Shown here one piece after another: positions 25,690-33,846 of a stretch of DNA of 64,000 nt (its first letter is position 1; each line of letters opens with the position of its first letter). The position numbers were made by a program, and so were the translations under genes. The stretch lies in assembly GCA_964423345.1 (NCBI GenBank), contig CAYREV010000011.1, positions 1-64,000 on the forward strand. The letters run 5' to 3'. The notes beneath the pieces were generated by a model. It saw nothing but the letters and a program-made list of their open reading frames with translations. It did no database searches and had not been told where the DNA came from. The DNA comes from CAYREV01 sp964423345 (lineage in GTDB: Bacteria > Bacteroidota > Rhodothermia > Balneolales > Balneolaceae).

Positions 25690-26673
25690 ATGTTTGGAGA
25701 CCTCATAAAAAAATTAAAAAGTCATTCAAGAGTAGGCGTATACTCGCACATACGCCCTGACGGCGACTGTATAGGGGCACAGGTTGCTGCCTGCAGATGG
25801 CTTGAAAAAAACGGGGTGACAGCTTTTGCATTCAACGACGATTCCATTCCCCTGAATCTGCAATGGCTCACCAGGTATTATCCGGTTGAAAAACCTACGG
25901 AACAAAAGCTCAAGAAATGCGACGCTTTCCTGCTACTGGACGGTAATTCGCCCCCCCGTTTCGGCAGCTTTGCGGAATATATACAGGACGATCCCAAGCC
26001 GACCTATATGGTGGATCACCACCCGGACCCGCAGGACGGCTTTGAACTCAGTATATCGGTTGAGGAAGCCTCTTCAACCTGCGAGCTTATGTTTCACCTG
26101 TATCTGCAAAACGATATCAAGCAGATGGACGAAGAGGCCGCCAAGGCGCTCTATACCGGGATTCTGACCGACACGGGATCGCTTCAATACGATAGTGTAA
26201 CACCCGAGACGATGAATATCGCTTCGGAACTGCTGCGTCTGGGCGGTTTCAGGCCTAATGAAGTTGCTGAAAAGGTGTTTTCGAACAAACGCCTCAACCA
26301 GCTTCATCTGCTCAGCAAGGCTATGGGAACGATTGAGTTGCATGAAGACAATCAAATAGCGACCATGTACGTTACCAGTTCTATGCTGGAAGAAACCGAT
26401 ACCACCAACGACGACTGTGAAGGCTTTGTAGCCTACCCGTTAAGCGTGACAGGTATAAAGGCGGCTATCTTGTTTAAAGACCTCGGCGAAGGGGTTAAGA
26501 TGAGCCTCCGATCCAAAAGTAATGATGTAGATGTTAACAAATGGGCACGCGAGATCGGCGGGGGAGGCCATAAGAAAGCTTCCGGAGCCTGGCATAAAGG
26601 TCCCCTTCAGAAAGCGATCGATGATGTGGTGGAGATCGGTTCCGAACAGCTTGATAAAATCAACAAGTCGTAA
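25690..26673 (+). CDS. nrnA: DHH-family bifunctional oligoribonuclease / pAp phosphatase NrnA
   Basis: The 327 residues contain the DHH domain metal motifs RPDGD (22-26), D84 (LLLDGN) and DHHP (109-112) and the DHHA1 domain with GGGGH (290-294). NrnA degrades 2-5 nucleotide RNAs and dephosphorylates pAp, a by-product of sulfate assimilation. That fits the CysH gene 2 kb downstream, although the two are not in one operon. The htrA gene follows after 30 bases. Confidence 0.94.
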   Translation: MFGDLIKKLKSHSRVGVYSHIRPDGDCIGAQVAACRWLEKNGVTAFAFNDDSIPLNLQWLTRYYPVEKPTEQKLKKCDAFLLLDGNSPPRFGSFAEYIQDDPKPTYMVDHHPDPQDGFELSISVEEASSTCELMFHLYLQNDIKQMDEEAAKALYTGILTDTGSLQYDSVTPETMNIASELLRLGGFRPNEVAEKVFSNKRLNQLHLLSKAMGTIELHEDNQIATMYVTSSMLEETDTTNDDCEGFVAYPLSVTGIKAAILFKDLGEGVKMSLRSKSNDVDVNKWAREIGGGGHKKASGAWHKGPLQKAIDDVVEIGSEQLDKINKS

Positions 26674-26703
26674 CAACAGAGCGTAACGTACAAGGTAGGA
26701 GGA

Positions 26704-27912
26704 ATGAACAGGAATCCCCTATTTTATATCCTGCTGGGTATTGGCATCATCATTTCCGGCTGCACGAACCCGGAAGGGGGCGGCAGGGAATCGGTGGATT
26801 CGACGCAGGTGAATACTGCCATTTCAAACCCTGACTCTGACGAAGATGCACCGGCATCCACCCCGCCGAATGTTGGAATATCCAGCAGCCGCCACAACGC
26901 CATTACCAGGGCCGTACAGGAGGTAAGCCCGGCCGTCGTAAGTATCATCGTAACCAAAGTTCGCCAGGTAGGACCCAGAACGCCCATTGAGCAGTTTTTT
27001 AATCCATTTCTCAGGCCCGGACAGGAGCAGGAGTACAGCAGCATGGGCTCGGGTTTCATCATAAGCGAAGACGGCCTGGTGGTCACCAACCAGCATGTAG
27101 CGAGCAGTGAAGCGCAGAAGATCATGGTGTCCCTGACCGACGGCACGCAATATGAGGCGGAGGTGCTGGGCGCCGACGAGCTTGCCGACCTCGCCTTGCT
27201 CAAAATAAAGGACGACCGCAGTTTTCCTTCCCTGCAGTTCGGGGATTCAGACAAGGTGATGGTGGGCGAATGGTCGCTGGCCATAGGCAATCCTTTCGGG
27301 CTGTTTGAGTCGGGCCAGCCTACCGTTACCGTTGGTGTGGTAAGTGCCACCAATCGAGATTTCCGCCCGAATCCCGAAGAGCCGAGGGTGTATATAGACA
27401 TGATACAGACCGACGCGGCCATTAATGTGGGTAATTCCGGCGGACCGCTGGTCAACAGTGAAGGAGAAGTGATAGGGGTGAACACCTTTATCTTCACAGG
27501 GGGGACCAGCAGCGGTTTTGTGGGTCTCGGTTTCGCTATTCCCAGCAACAGGGTGGAGAAAATTATTGAGCAGCTTAAAGCTTCCGGAGAGGTTCAGATC
27601 TCCTACGACCCCGGCATGGAGACGACCGAGATGACGTACCGGCTGGTGCGCAAATACAACCTGCCGGCTGTACCGGGACTGCTGGTGACCAATGTCAACA
27701 AAGACGGCCCCGCTTTTGAATGCGGTATTATGCCGGGTGACATTATCCTGAAAATTGGAAATGAGCATATCCAGAGTAAGATGCATATGCAGGCGCTGTT
27801 CAGGGAGTATGCCGAAGGGGATACCATGAGGGTCGAACTGATCCGTAAAAACAGGCGCTACGAGGCAAAAATGAAGCTTCGGCCCAGGGTTGACGGCAAC
27901 GGGGGCAACTAG
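26704..27912 (+). CDS. HtrA/DegQ-type serine protease, lipoprotein with one PDZ domain
   Basis: A lipoprotein signal ends at C20 (ISGC), so the protein should be membrane-anchored on the periplasmic side. The trypsin-like domain (about 62-290) has the triad H131 (TNQHVAS), D162 (ADLALL) and S245 (GNSGGPL). A single PDZ domain covers about 318-395. It degrades or refolds damaged envelope proteins. The sequence AGGAGGA ends directly against the ATG, an unusually short spacing. It follows nrnA and converges on the crotonase gene with overlapping stops. Confidence 0.94.
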   Translation: MNRNPLFYILLGIGIIISGCTNPEGGGRESVDSTQVNTAISNPDSDEDAPASTPPNVGISSSRHNAITRAVQEVSPAVVSIIVTKVRQVGPRTPIEQFFNPFLRPGQEQEYSSMGSGFIISEDGLVVTNQHVASSEAQKIMVSLTDGTQYEAEVLGADELADLALLKIKDDRSFPSLQFGDSDKVMVGEWSLAIGNPFGLFESGQPTVTVGVVSATNRDFRPNPEEPRVYIDMIQTDAAINVGNSGGPLVNSEGEVIGVNTFIFTGGTSSGFVGLGFAIPSNRVEKIIEQLKASGEVQISYDPGMETTEMTYRLVRKYNLPAVPGLLVTNVNKDGPAFECGIMPGDIILKIGNEHIQSKMHMQALFREYAEGDTMRVELIRKNRRYEAKMKLRPRVDGNGGN

Positions 27913-28667
27913 CCGGACGCACGATCGATAAATTTTTGTACCCGCTCTTCGTGTTTTGGGTGTTCCCAGAAATGTGCAAAGGAATCCAGCTCTTCCTGAA
28001 TGGCTTTCCAGCGGGCTTTGGCAAGGCGCATGGCCCCCTCTTTGAGGTTGCCGATGAATCTGCGGTCGTTCCGGCATAGCTCGCCGGCCCATTGCAGGGT
28101 TTCCTCCTCAAGCGATTTTTCCCCGGCAAGCCGGTCGATCAGTTTGTGGTGCAGTGCCGTCTCTGCATCGATAATTGCCGCTTCGCCCAACCATCTGAGG
28201 GCTGTCGACCTTCCCACCCGTTCGACAAGACGCGTAAGCCCGCCCCATCCGGGAGGCAGGTAAAACTTGGCCTGGGTAAAGCCGAATGTTGCCGATGGGG
28301 TCGCTATACGAAAGTCAAATGCCAGCATGGTCTCACAGCCGCCCCCGTATGCCGCTCCGTTGATACAGGCGATGGTCCAGCAGGGAAGCTGTTCCAGCCG
28401 TTGCAGTATGGAGAGCATGCGCCGGGCCATGGGCTTTGCCTCTTCCGCCGATTTCAGCGTATGAAACTCTTTAAGGTCCCCGCCCGAGATAAAATGGCCG
28501 CCGGCACCCCTAAGGATAAAAGCCCTGATGTTTTCCTCTTTTTCCAGCCGGTCAAGTACCGATTCCATGGCATCCATGACATCGAAGTTAATAGCATTGC
28601 GCGAGTCCGGCCGGTTAACCGTTGCATGAAGAATATGTCCGTCCTGTTTAACTGGTAGTGGTTCCAC
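27909..28667 (-). CDS. Enoyl-CoA hydratase/isomerase (crotonase) family protein
   Basis: The 252 residues have the crotonase fold. The oxyanion-hole segments are HFISGGDL (58-65) and AAYGGGCE (105-112). E112 matches the first catalytic Glu of hydratases (E144 of the rat enzyme). The place of the second Glu (E164) appears to be K134 or a neighbour in TQAKFYLPPGWGG, so ordinary hydratase activity is doubtful. It may instead be a decarboxylase, isomerase or hydrolase. It stands alone and is divergent from cysH. Confidence 0.88.
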   Translation of the reverse strand: MEPLPVKQDGHILHATVNRPDSRNAINFDVMDAMESVLDRLEKEENIRAFILRGAGGHFISGGDLKEFHTLKSAEEAKPMARRMLSILQRLEQLPCWTIACINGAAYGGGCETMLAFDFRIATPSATFGFTQAKFYLPPGWGGLTRLVERVGRSTALRWLGEAAIIDAETALHHKLIDRLAGEKSLEEETLQWAGELCRNDRRFIGNLKEGAMRLAKARWKAIQEELDSFAHFWEHPKHEERVQKFIDRASG

Positions 28668-28780
28668 GCCTGTTTTCTTGATTTTAATTTTTGATTTCTT
28701 GACAATTGTGGCTAATTAAACAAAGTTGTCTAAAAATCGTCAAGCATACCATTTTTATTTATTAGTAACGGGACATTGAT

Positions 28781-29437
28781 ATGCATCTGCTTAACAAGGA
28801 AAAGGTAAACAGCTCCCTGGCCCCCAAAATTGTTGATGCCAGGGTAACCCAGATATTCAACACCTTTAACAAGGTTTTGGTTACCTCTTCATTCGGTACC
28901 ACTTCGGCGGTACTGCTGCATATTATCAGCCGTGTCAAGCCGAGCTGTCCCGTCCATTTTATTAATACAGGATATCATTTCGAGGAAACACTTGCCTATA
29001 AAGACAAGCTCTCACGACTGCTCAAACTCAATTTGGTTGAATTGACACCCGACCCGGATTCCCACCGGGTGACCCGCAAAAAGAAGTTGTGGGGCGACAA
29101 TCCCGACCGCTGCTGTAAGATCAACAAGCTGGAGCCGCTGGAACAGATAAAATCTGACTATACGGTCTGGATGTCCGGGCTGATCGGGTATCAGAACCGG
29201 TACAGGAACGACTTAAGTATCCTGGAGGATAAAACGGACATGATAAAATTCTATCCCCTGATCGACTGGGCCAAGGATACGGTCGACGAGTATATAGGTA
29301 TGTATGGGTTGCCCCGCCACCCGCTGGAAGAGCAGGGGTTCACTTCTATCGGCTGTACGCATTGTACGGAGCCGGGAGTGGGGCGTAAAGGCCGTTGGAC
29401 GGGCACATCCAAGACGGAATGCGGACTTCACCGCTAG
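28781..29437 (+). CDS. cysH: Adenylylsulfate (APS) reductase, CysH family
   Basis: CysH reduces APS to sulfite with thioredoxin. The pair C111-C112 (DRCCKI) and C192-x2-C195 (GCTHC) are the four ligands of the [4Fe-4S] cluster that marks APS rather than PAPS reductases. The redox cysteine is C214 in KTECGLHR at the C-terminus. The P-loop-like SSFGTTSAV (about 46-54) binds the nucleotide. 218 residues is somewhat short but complete. No cysN, cysD or sulfite reductase genes are nearby. Confidence 0.93.
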   Translation: MHLLNKEKVNSSLAPKIVDARVTQIFNTFNKVLVTSSFGTTSAVLLHIISRVKPSCPVHFINTGYHFEETLAYKDKLSRLLKLNLVELTPDPDSHRVTRKKKLWGDNPDRCCKINKLEPLEQIKSDYTVWMSGLIGYQNRYRNDLSILEDKTDMIKFYPLIDWAKDTVDEYIGMYGLPRHPLEEQGFTSIGCTHCTEPGVGRKGRWTGTSKTECGLHR

Positions 29438-29450
29438 GGGAGGCAGAACT

Positions 29451-29488
29451 GGCCGGGAACAGGCAGCAGTTTGATGCTATTTCCGGCC
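29451..29488. terminator. Hairpin between convergent cysH and cutA, possible terminator
   Basis: A 9-bp stem with one G-T pair (29451-29459 with 29480-29488) encloses a second small AGCA/TGCT hairpin. It sits between convergent stops, which suits a two-way terminator, but neither strand has a T tract after it. Confidence 0.35.
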
Positions 29489-29495
29489 CCGTATG

Positions 29496-29855
29496 TTAGA
29501 TATCTTCAATTTCGTAGTCTATCTCCTGCCTTTTAGAACTTTTTAGCAGCCAGTTCTGGTATTGCTGGTTCCCCTCCTGTTCGGTCAGCTGCAGGGAAAT
29601 CACGCAGGGGCAGTCGTAACTGTGCATCTCCTTGACACGCTCAGTCAATTCCCTGACGTTATGATAGGGCGTCTTGGCTATGAGGATGGCCTCCTGAGCC
29701 TCCTCAATTTCCCCCTCCCATCGATAAATGGATTCCATACCGTCGATGATGTTGACGCAGGCGGCCAGCTTTTCCTCTACCAGGGTGCGGCCGATGGTTC
29801 TGGCTGCCTCCTTGTCGGAGGTGGTTATATAAACAAAGCGAAGGTTATTAAACAT
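29496..29855 (-). CDS. cutA: CutA1 divalent-ion tolerance protein
   Basis: A 119-residue trimeric protein of the CutA1 family. Typical features are the opening strand RFVYITTSDKEAARTIGRTLVEEKLAACVNI, a central YRWEGEIEEAQEAILIAKT, and SYDCPCVISLQL. The family has been tied to copper tolerance in E. coli, but its molecular role is unclear. It is a single gene converging on cysH. Confidence 0.94.
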   Translation of the reverse strand: MFNNLRFVYITTSDKEAARTIGRTLVEEKLAACVNIIDGMESIYRWEGEIEEAQEAILIAKTPYHNVRELTERVKEMHSYDCPCVISLQLTEQEGNQQYQNWLLKSSKRQEIDYEIEDI

Positions 29856-30105
29856 GATCGGACATTAGAGAAGTTGAGGTTCCAAGCAGGGGTAAATCTA
29901 CAAAAAATAGATCTCTATTCTATATTGCAGGCACAATTTAAGAGGCTTTGGGAGGTTCCCGGCGGGGGAGAGGCAAAAGGAATGTAAACGGCTTGCAGCC
30001 TACCCGCCAGGGGGAAAGGGAATTAAAGGCTCCCGAACCCCTTAAAGGGTGTTTTTCGGCGGCGGCAAGACCCTGTGCAAAGGAATCAAATGATTATTAT
30101 TACTG
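29856..30105. other. Non-coding DNA upstream of tRNA-Leu
   Basis: No reading frame with a recognisable product was seen on either strand. The stretch starts AT-rich beside cutA, whose promoter it must hold, then becomes purine-rich. A weak ACCC/GGGT hairpin near 30033-30050 runs into GTTTTT but is too short to call a terminator. Confidence 0.5.
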
Positions 30106-30134
30106 TTGAAAACAGACTAATAAAGCCGTAATTT
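30106..30134 (+). promoter_or_regulatory. Sigma-70-like promoter for tRNA-Leu
   Basis: TTGAAA (30106-30111), a 17-base spacer and TAATTT (30129-30134) form a near-consensus pair. Transcription would start about 30 bases before the mature tRNA 5' end. Predicted by eye only. Confidence 0.45.
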
Positions 30135-30170
30135 TCGTGACTTTGAAATTGTGGAAGTAACTGGTTAATT

Positions 30171-30253
30171 GCGAGAGTGGCGGAATTGGCAGACGCGCTA
30201 GATTTAGGATCTAGTGCCTTTTAGGCGTGGGGGTTCGAGTCCCCCCTCTCGTA
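30171..30253 (+). tRNA. tRNA-Leu (anticodon UAG)
   Basis: A complete class II tRNA of 83 bases. The acceptor stem pairs GCGAGAG with CTCTCGT (a terminal G-T pair), and the anticodon stem CTAGA/TCTAG encloses TTTAGGA with anticodon TAG at 30205-30207. A variable arm (TGCCTTTTAGGCG) and T arm GGGGGTTCGAGTCCCCC follow. The discriminator is A and CCA is not encoded. It reads CUN leucine codons. The trigger factor gene begins 65 bases downstream. Confidence 0.97.
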
Positions 30254-30318
30254 CATACATATCTAAACCAATTTACTTGACACGCACACCGTTTTAATAA
30301 AATAAGTTGGAGTAAAAA

Positions 30319-31626
30319 GTGGAAATATCCGTTAACGATTTAACAGCAGTTGATAAAGAAATTGTCATCTCCGCCAACCGGGAGGATTTGAAGCCGAAGT
30401 TTGAGGAGGCTTACAAGAAGTACAAGAGTCAAATACAGATGCCCGGTTTTCGACAGGGCAAAGTGCCGGTGAACCTTATTAAAAAGCGCTTTGGCGATGA
30501 AATAGAGCGCGAGGAGATTAACAAGTATGTACAGGAGGTTTTTGAGAAAGAGGTGGTTCCCGAATACGATCCGGTAGGGGAAACCCAGATGCTGGATCTT
30601 AGCTGGGAAGAAGACCGGCTTGAAGCCAAGTTCAAGATCGGTTCCGCCCCGGATGTGGAGCTGGCCGACCTGGAGAAGATTGAAGTGGACCGCCTGGTGC
30701 ATGACGTGACGGATGAAGAGGTGCAGGAGGAGCTCGACCGCATACTGGAGAACCAGGGCAATTGGGAAGAGGTGGATGAAGAGGTCACCGAAGAGTGCAA
30801 GGTTACGGTTGATGTAATCCACCTGGATGACAAAGGGGAACCGGTTGAAGGTGAAAAAGACGAAGACCAGGTTATCAACCTTCGAAAAGATGAATTCAAG
30901 GAATTTCGGGACGACCTGACGGGACAACAAGCCGGCGATGAAGTGGATGTGGAAGTGGGCCATGACGACCACAGTCATAAGTTCCACCTGCTCATCAAAA
31001 AGGTGGAAAAGCTGCACAAGGCAAAATTAACGGATGAGTTCGCCAAGAAGCAGACGAATGAAGAGGCTAAAAACGTGGATGAGTTCAAAAGCCTCATAAA
31101 AAGCCGTATACAGAACTACTATGACCAGTCGGCCGACGACCTCTTCAAGAATGATGTTATAGAGGAGATGGTCGAAGCACACGATTTTGAGGTTCCCGAG
31201 GTCTTCCTGCAACAGGTTCTGAACCAGTATGTACAGCGGGTATCCCAGCAGTCGGGAGGGGAGCTTCCGCCCGATTTTGATGAGGAGGAGTACCGTGAAA
31301 ACATGAAAGACCGGGCCGGCAGGGATGCAAAATGGTTTTTTATAAACAATGCATTACAGGAAAAATTTGATGATATTGAGATTAAACCTGAGGATGTGGA
31401 TGAGTACCTGCAGGCCGAGGCGGCACGATACGGGATGACAATTGACCAAATGAGAAACATGTTTGCCCAAAATCCGCAGCAGCTGGAGGGACTTCGAAAC
31501 AGCATCCGGGAAGACAAGGTATTTGACAAATTGAAGGATGTTGTTAACATCAACGAAATTGACAAAGACGAATACCAGAAGAAAAACGACGAAAAAGTTA
31601 AGGCACGGGCACAAGCCGCGTCTTAA
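30319..31626 (+). CDS. tig: Trigger factor
   Basis: The ribosome-bound chaperone of 435 residues. The N-terminal domain carries the ribosome-docking signature GFRQGKVP (43-50). The middle peptidyl-prolyl isomerase-like domain (about 155-240) looks diverged and acidic, and the long C-terminal helical arms end in a basic, Ala-rich tail. The start is GTG at 30319 with GGAG six bases upstream. TTGACA at 30277 may mark its promoter. It heads the classic tig-clpP-clpX group. Confidence 0.94.
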   Translation: MEISVNDLTAVDKEIVISANREDLKPKFEEAYKKYKSQIQMPGFRQGKVPVNLIKKRFGDEIEREEINKYVQEVFEKEVVPEYDPVGETQMLDLSWEEDRLEAKFKIGSAPDVELADLEKIEVDRLVHDVTDEEVQEELDRILENQGNWEEVDEEVTEECKVTVDVIHLDDKGEPVEGEKDEDQVINLRKDEFKEFRDDLTGQQAGDEVDVEVGHDDHSHKFHLLIKKVEKLHKAKLTDEFAKKQTNEEAKNVDEFKSLIKSRIQNYYDQSADDLFKNDVIEEMVEAHDFEVPEVFLQQVLNQYVQRVSQQSGGELPPDFDEEEYRENMKDRAGRDAKWFFINNALQEKFDDIEIKPEDVDEYLQAEAARYGMTIDQMRNMFAQNPQQLEGLRNSIREDKVFDKLKDVVNINEIDKDEYQKKNDEKVKARAQAAS

Positions 31627-31661
31627 TAATCAGGAACAAAAACCAGCTTTTAATCTATATT

Positions 31662-32321
31662 ATGCAAAAGCAACCTCTTTTTGAGATGCCGGATTTGAGC
31701 TCTTTTGAGCAGATTCAGAACAATAACCTGGTTCCCATGGTGGTTGAGCAGACCAACAGGGGGGAAAGGGCTTACGATATCTACTCCAGGCTGTTAAAGG
31801 ATCGGGTTGTCTTTTTGGGAATGCCGGTCAACGACGCCGTGGCCAGCTCTGTAGTGGCACAACTGCTGTATCTTGAGTCGGAAGACCCTGAAAAGGATAT
31901 AAACCTCTATATTAATAGCCCCGGAGGCGTTGTTTCTTCAGGATTGGCAATTTACGATACCATGCAGTACGTTAAATGTGACATAGCCACCACCTGCGTG
32001 GGAATGGCGGCTTCGATGGGGGCGGTACTGTTGACAGGCGGCGCCAAGGGCAAGCGTAACCTGCTGCCCAATGCACGTGTGATGATTCACCAACCGCTCG
32101 GAGGCGTCCAGGGACAGGCCAGTGACATTGAGATAGAGGCTCAGGAGATTATCCGTATCAAGAACCTGTTGACGGGCCTTATTGCCAAGCATAGCGATCA
32201 GGACCAGGAGAAAGTGATGGAAGATTCCGATCGCAACAAATGGATGACGGCTGACGAGGCCAAGGATTACGGTTTGGTTGACAACATTATGAAACGTTCC
32301 GGTAAAAAGTCCAAAGACTAA
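31662..32321 (+). CDS. clpP: ATP-dependent Clp protease proteolytic subunit
   Basis: The serine protease chamber of ClpXP. Of 219 residues, the triad is S118 (GMAASMGA), H143 (MIHQPLGG) and D190 (EDSDRN). About the first 20-25 residues are a likely propeptide ahead of the conserved VVEQTNRGERAYDIYSRLL segment. It lies 35 bases after tig and 12 before clpX. Confidence 0.97.
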   Translation: MQKQPLFEMPDLSSFEQIQNNNLVPMVVEQTNRGERAYDIYSRLLKDRVVFLGMPVNDAVASSVVAQLLYLESEDPEKDINLYINSPGGVVSSGLAIYDTMQYVKCDIATTCVGMAASMGAVLLTGGAKGKRNLLPNARVMIHQPLGGVQGQASDIEIEAQEIIRIKNLLTGLIAKHSDQDQEKVMEDSDRNKWMTADEAKDYGLVDNIMKRSGKKSKD

Positions 32322-32333
32322 AAACTCACGGTT

Positions 32334-33590
32334 ATGAGTGATAAAGAAAAAGACAGCACTATTCACTGTTCGTTTTGCGGGCGATCCAGCCATGAGGTAA
32401 ACAGCATGGTTGCCGGGCCGAACGAAGTATATATCTGCGACAGGTGTGTGTCTGATGCTTCCGGCATCGTAAAAAGTGACCTGGCCTCCATGGCTAAAAA
32501 GCGGAAAGACAAGTACAAGCCGCTGATGAAGCCTGCCGAAATCAAAGCCAGTCTGGACGAATACGTTATAGGCCAGGAGGGAGCCAAGAAAACCCTGTCT
32601 GTTGCTGTCTACAACCACTATAAGCGGATCAGCGCTGAGTTTGAGGATCCGACGGATGATACCAGAATTGAAAAGAGCAACATATTGCTTCTCGGCCCGA
32701 CGGGATGCGGAAAAACACTGCTGGCACGTACTCTGGCCGATATCATTGACGTGCCCTTCACCATTGCCGATGCCACGGTGCTTACAGAGGCCGGTTATGT
32801 CGGTGAAGACGTGGAAAGCATTCTTTCCAGCCTGCTTCAGTCGTCCGACTACGATGTGGAACAGGCCCGGCGGGGCATCGTCTATATTGATGAACTGGAC
32901 AAGGTGGCCCGCAAGAGCGACAACCCTTCCATAACCCGTGATGTTTCCGGTGAGGGAGTGCAGCAGGCCCTGCTGAAAATCCTGGAGGGTACGGTGGCCA
33001 ACATCCCGCCCAAGGGAGGCCGCAAGCATCCTGAACAAAGTTTTATACAGGTTGATACCTCCGATATACTCTTTATCTGCGGTGGAGCTTTCAGCGGACT
33101 GGAGGAGATTATTGCCCGTCGTCTCTCGGTAAGCTCTCTCGGTTTCCATTCCGAGGAGCAGGTAACCTACGACAAGGAGGATCCGGATATTTTCACCCAT
33201 GTTGAGCCTGAAGACCTGCAGCGTTACGGACTGATTCCCGAGCTTATCGGCCGCCTGCCGGTTATAGCGGGGCTGCACCAGCTTTCCAAGAGTGCGATGA
33301 TAGATATTCTGATTCAACCCAAAAATTCCCTGACCAAGCAGTACAAGAAGCTTTTTAAGATGGAGGGGGTGGAGCTGAATTTTGAGGATGAAGCCCTGGA
33401 GATCATCGTGGATAAAGCTTTGAAACGAAAGACGGGTGCCCGGGGACTCCGTTCCATTATGGAGTCTACCATGCTGGATATCATGTTTACCCTTCCCTCC
33501 ATGAAAAATATCGAACGCTGTGTCGTAACCGGCGAAACGGTTGAAGAAGATGCTCCCCCGGTTTATGAGAAGCGAAAAGCCTCCGCCTAG
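32334..33590 (+). CDS. clpX: ATP-dependent Clp protease ATP-binding subunit ClpX
   Basis: The hexameric unfoldase that feeds ClpP. The N-terminal zinc domain has C12, C15, C35 and C38. The AAA+ core has Walker A GPTGCGKT (121-128), Walker B VYIDE (183-187), and the pore-loop segment (AGYVGED, 153-159). The C-terminal small domain ends with a KRKTGARGLRSI motif. 418 residues is the usual size. It ends the tig-clpP-clpX operon, and a dispersed repeat lies downstream. Confidence 0.98.
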   Translation: MSDKEKDSTIHCSFCGRSSHEVNSMVAGPNEVYICDRCVSDASGIVKSDLASMAKKRKDKYKPLMKPAEIKASLDEYVIGQEGAKKTLSVAVYNHYKRISAEFEDPTDDTRIEKSNILLLGPTGCGKTLLARTLADIIDVPFTIADATVLTEAGYVGEDVESILSSLLQSSDYDVEQARRGIVYIDELDKVARKSDNPSITRDVSGEGVQQALLKILEGTVANIPPKGGRKHPEQSFIQVDTSDILFICGGAFSGLEEIIARRLSVSSLGFHSEEQVTYDKEDPDIFTHVEPEDLQRYGLIPELIGRLPVIAGLHQLSKSAMIDILIQPKNSLTKQYKKLFKMEGVELNFEDEALEIIVDKALKRKTGARGLRSIMESTMLDIMFTLPSMKNIERCVVTGETVEEDAPPVYEKRKASA

Positions 33591-33659
33591 GCGGTATTTG
33601 GCATACTGAGCCCACTCTAAAGCGCTGGCACTCCCGTAAAGCGAGATGCACTCGCCTGC

Positions 33660-33693
33660 GCTCCCTCGTGACAGCTTCGGCGACCAGGCCTTC
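33660..33693. repeat. Copy 2 of the dispersed intergenic repeat
   Basis: It differs at three of 34 bases from 13131-13164 and also follows a plus-strand gene (clpX). A short hairpin (GCGAG/CTCGC, around 33639-33655) lies just upstream. The surrounding 250-base gap has no gene. Confidence 0.6.
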
Positions 33694-33846
33694 CACTTGC
33701 AAGCCGCAACCGGTAACCTTCCGCCCCTACTTGCTACTTTAGTCTTCCTTCCTGCTACTGCTTTTATAGCCGTTGATTATTCGATATGCATTATTGAGTT
33801 ATTTTATAGATTTTGATTTTCATTACCGGTATACCTTAATGGCTTT

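Noticed and set aside
30277..30303. TTGACA...TAAAAT as a dedicated trigger factor promoter
   Set aside because: The spacer is only 15 bases and the start point would leave almost no leader before the GTG, so read-through from the tRNA promoter is at least as likely. It is mentioned in the tig entry but not called as a feature.
31938..33317. A 459-codon open frame antisense to clpP and clpX
   Set aside because: It spans two well-known genes and their junction on the other strand and has no family likeness.
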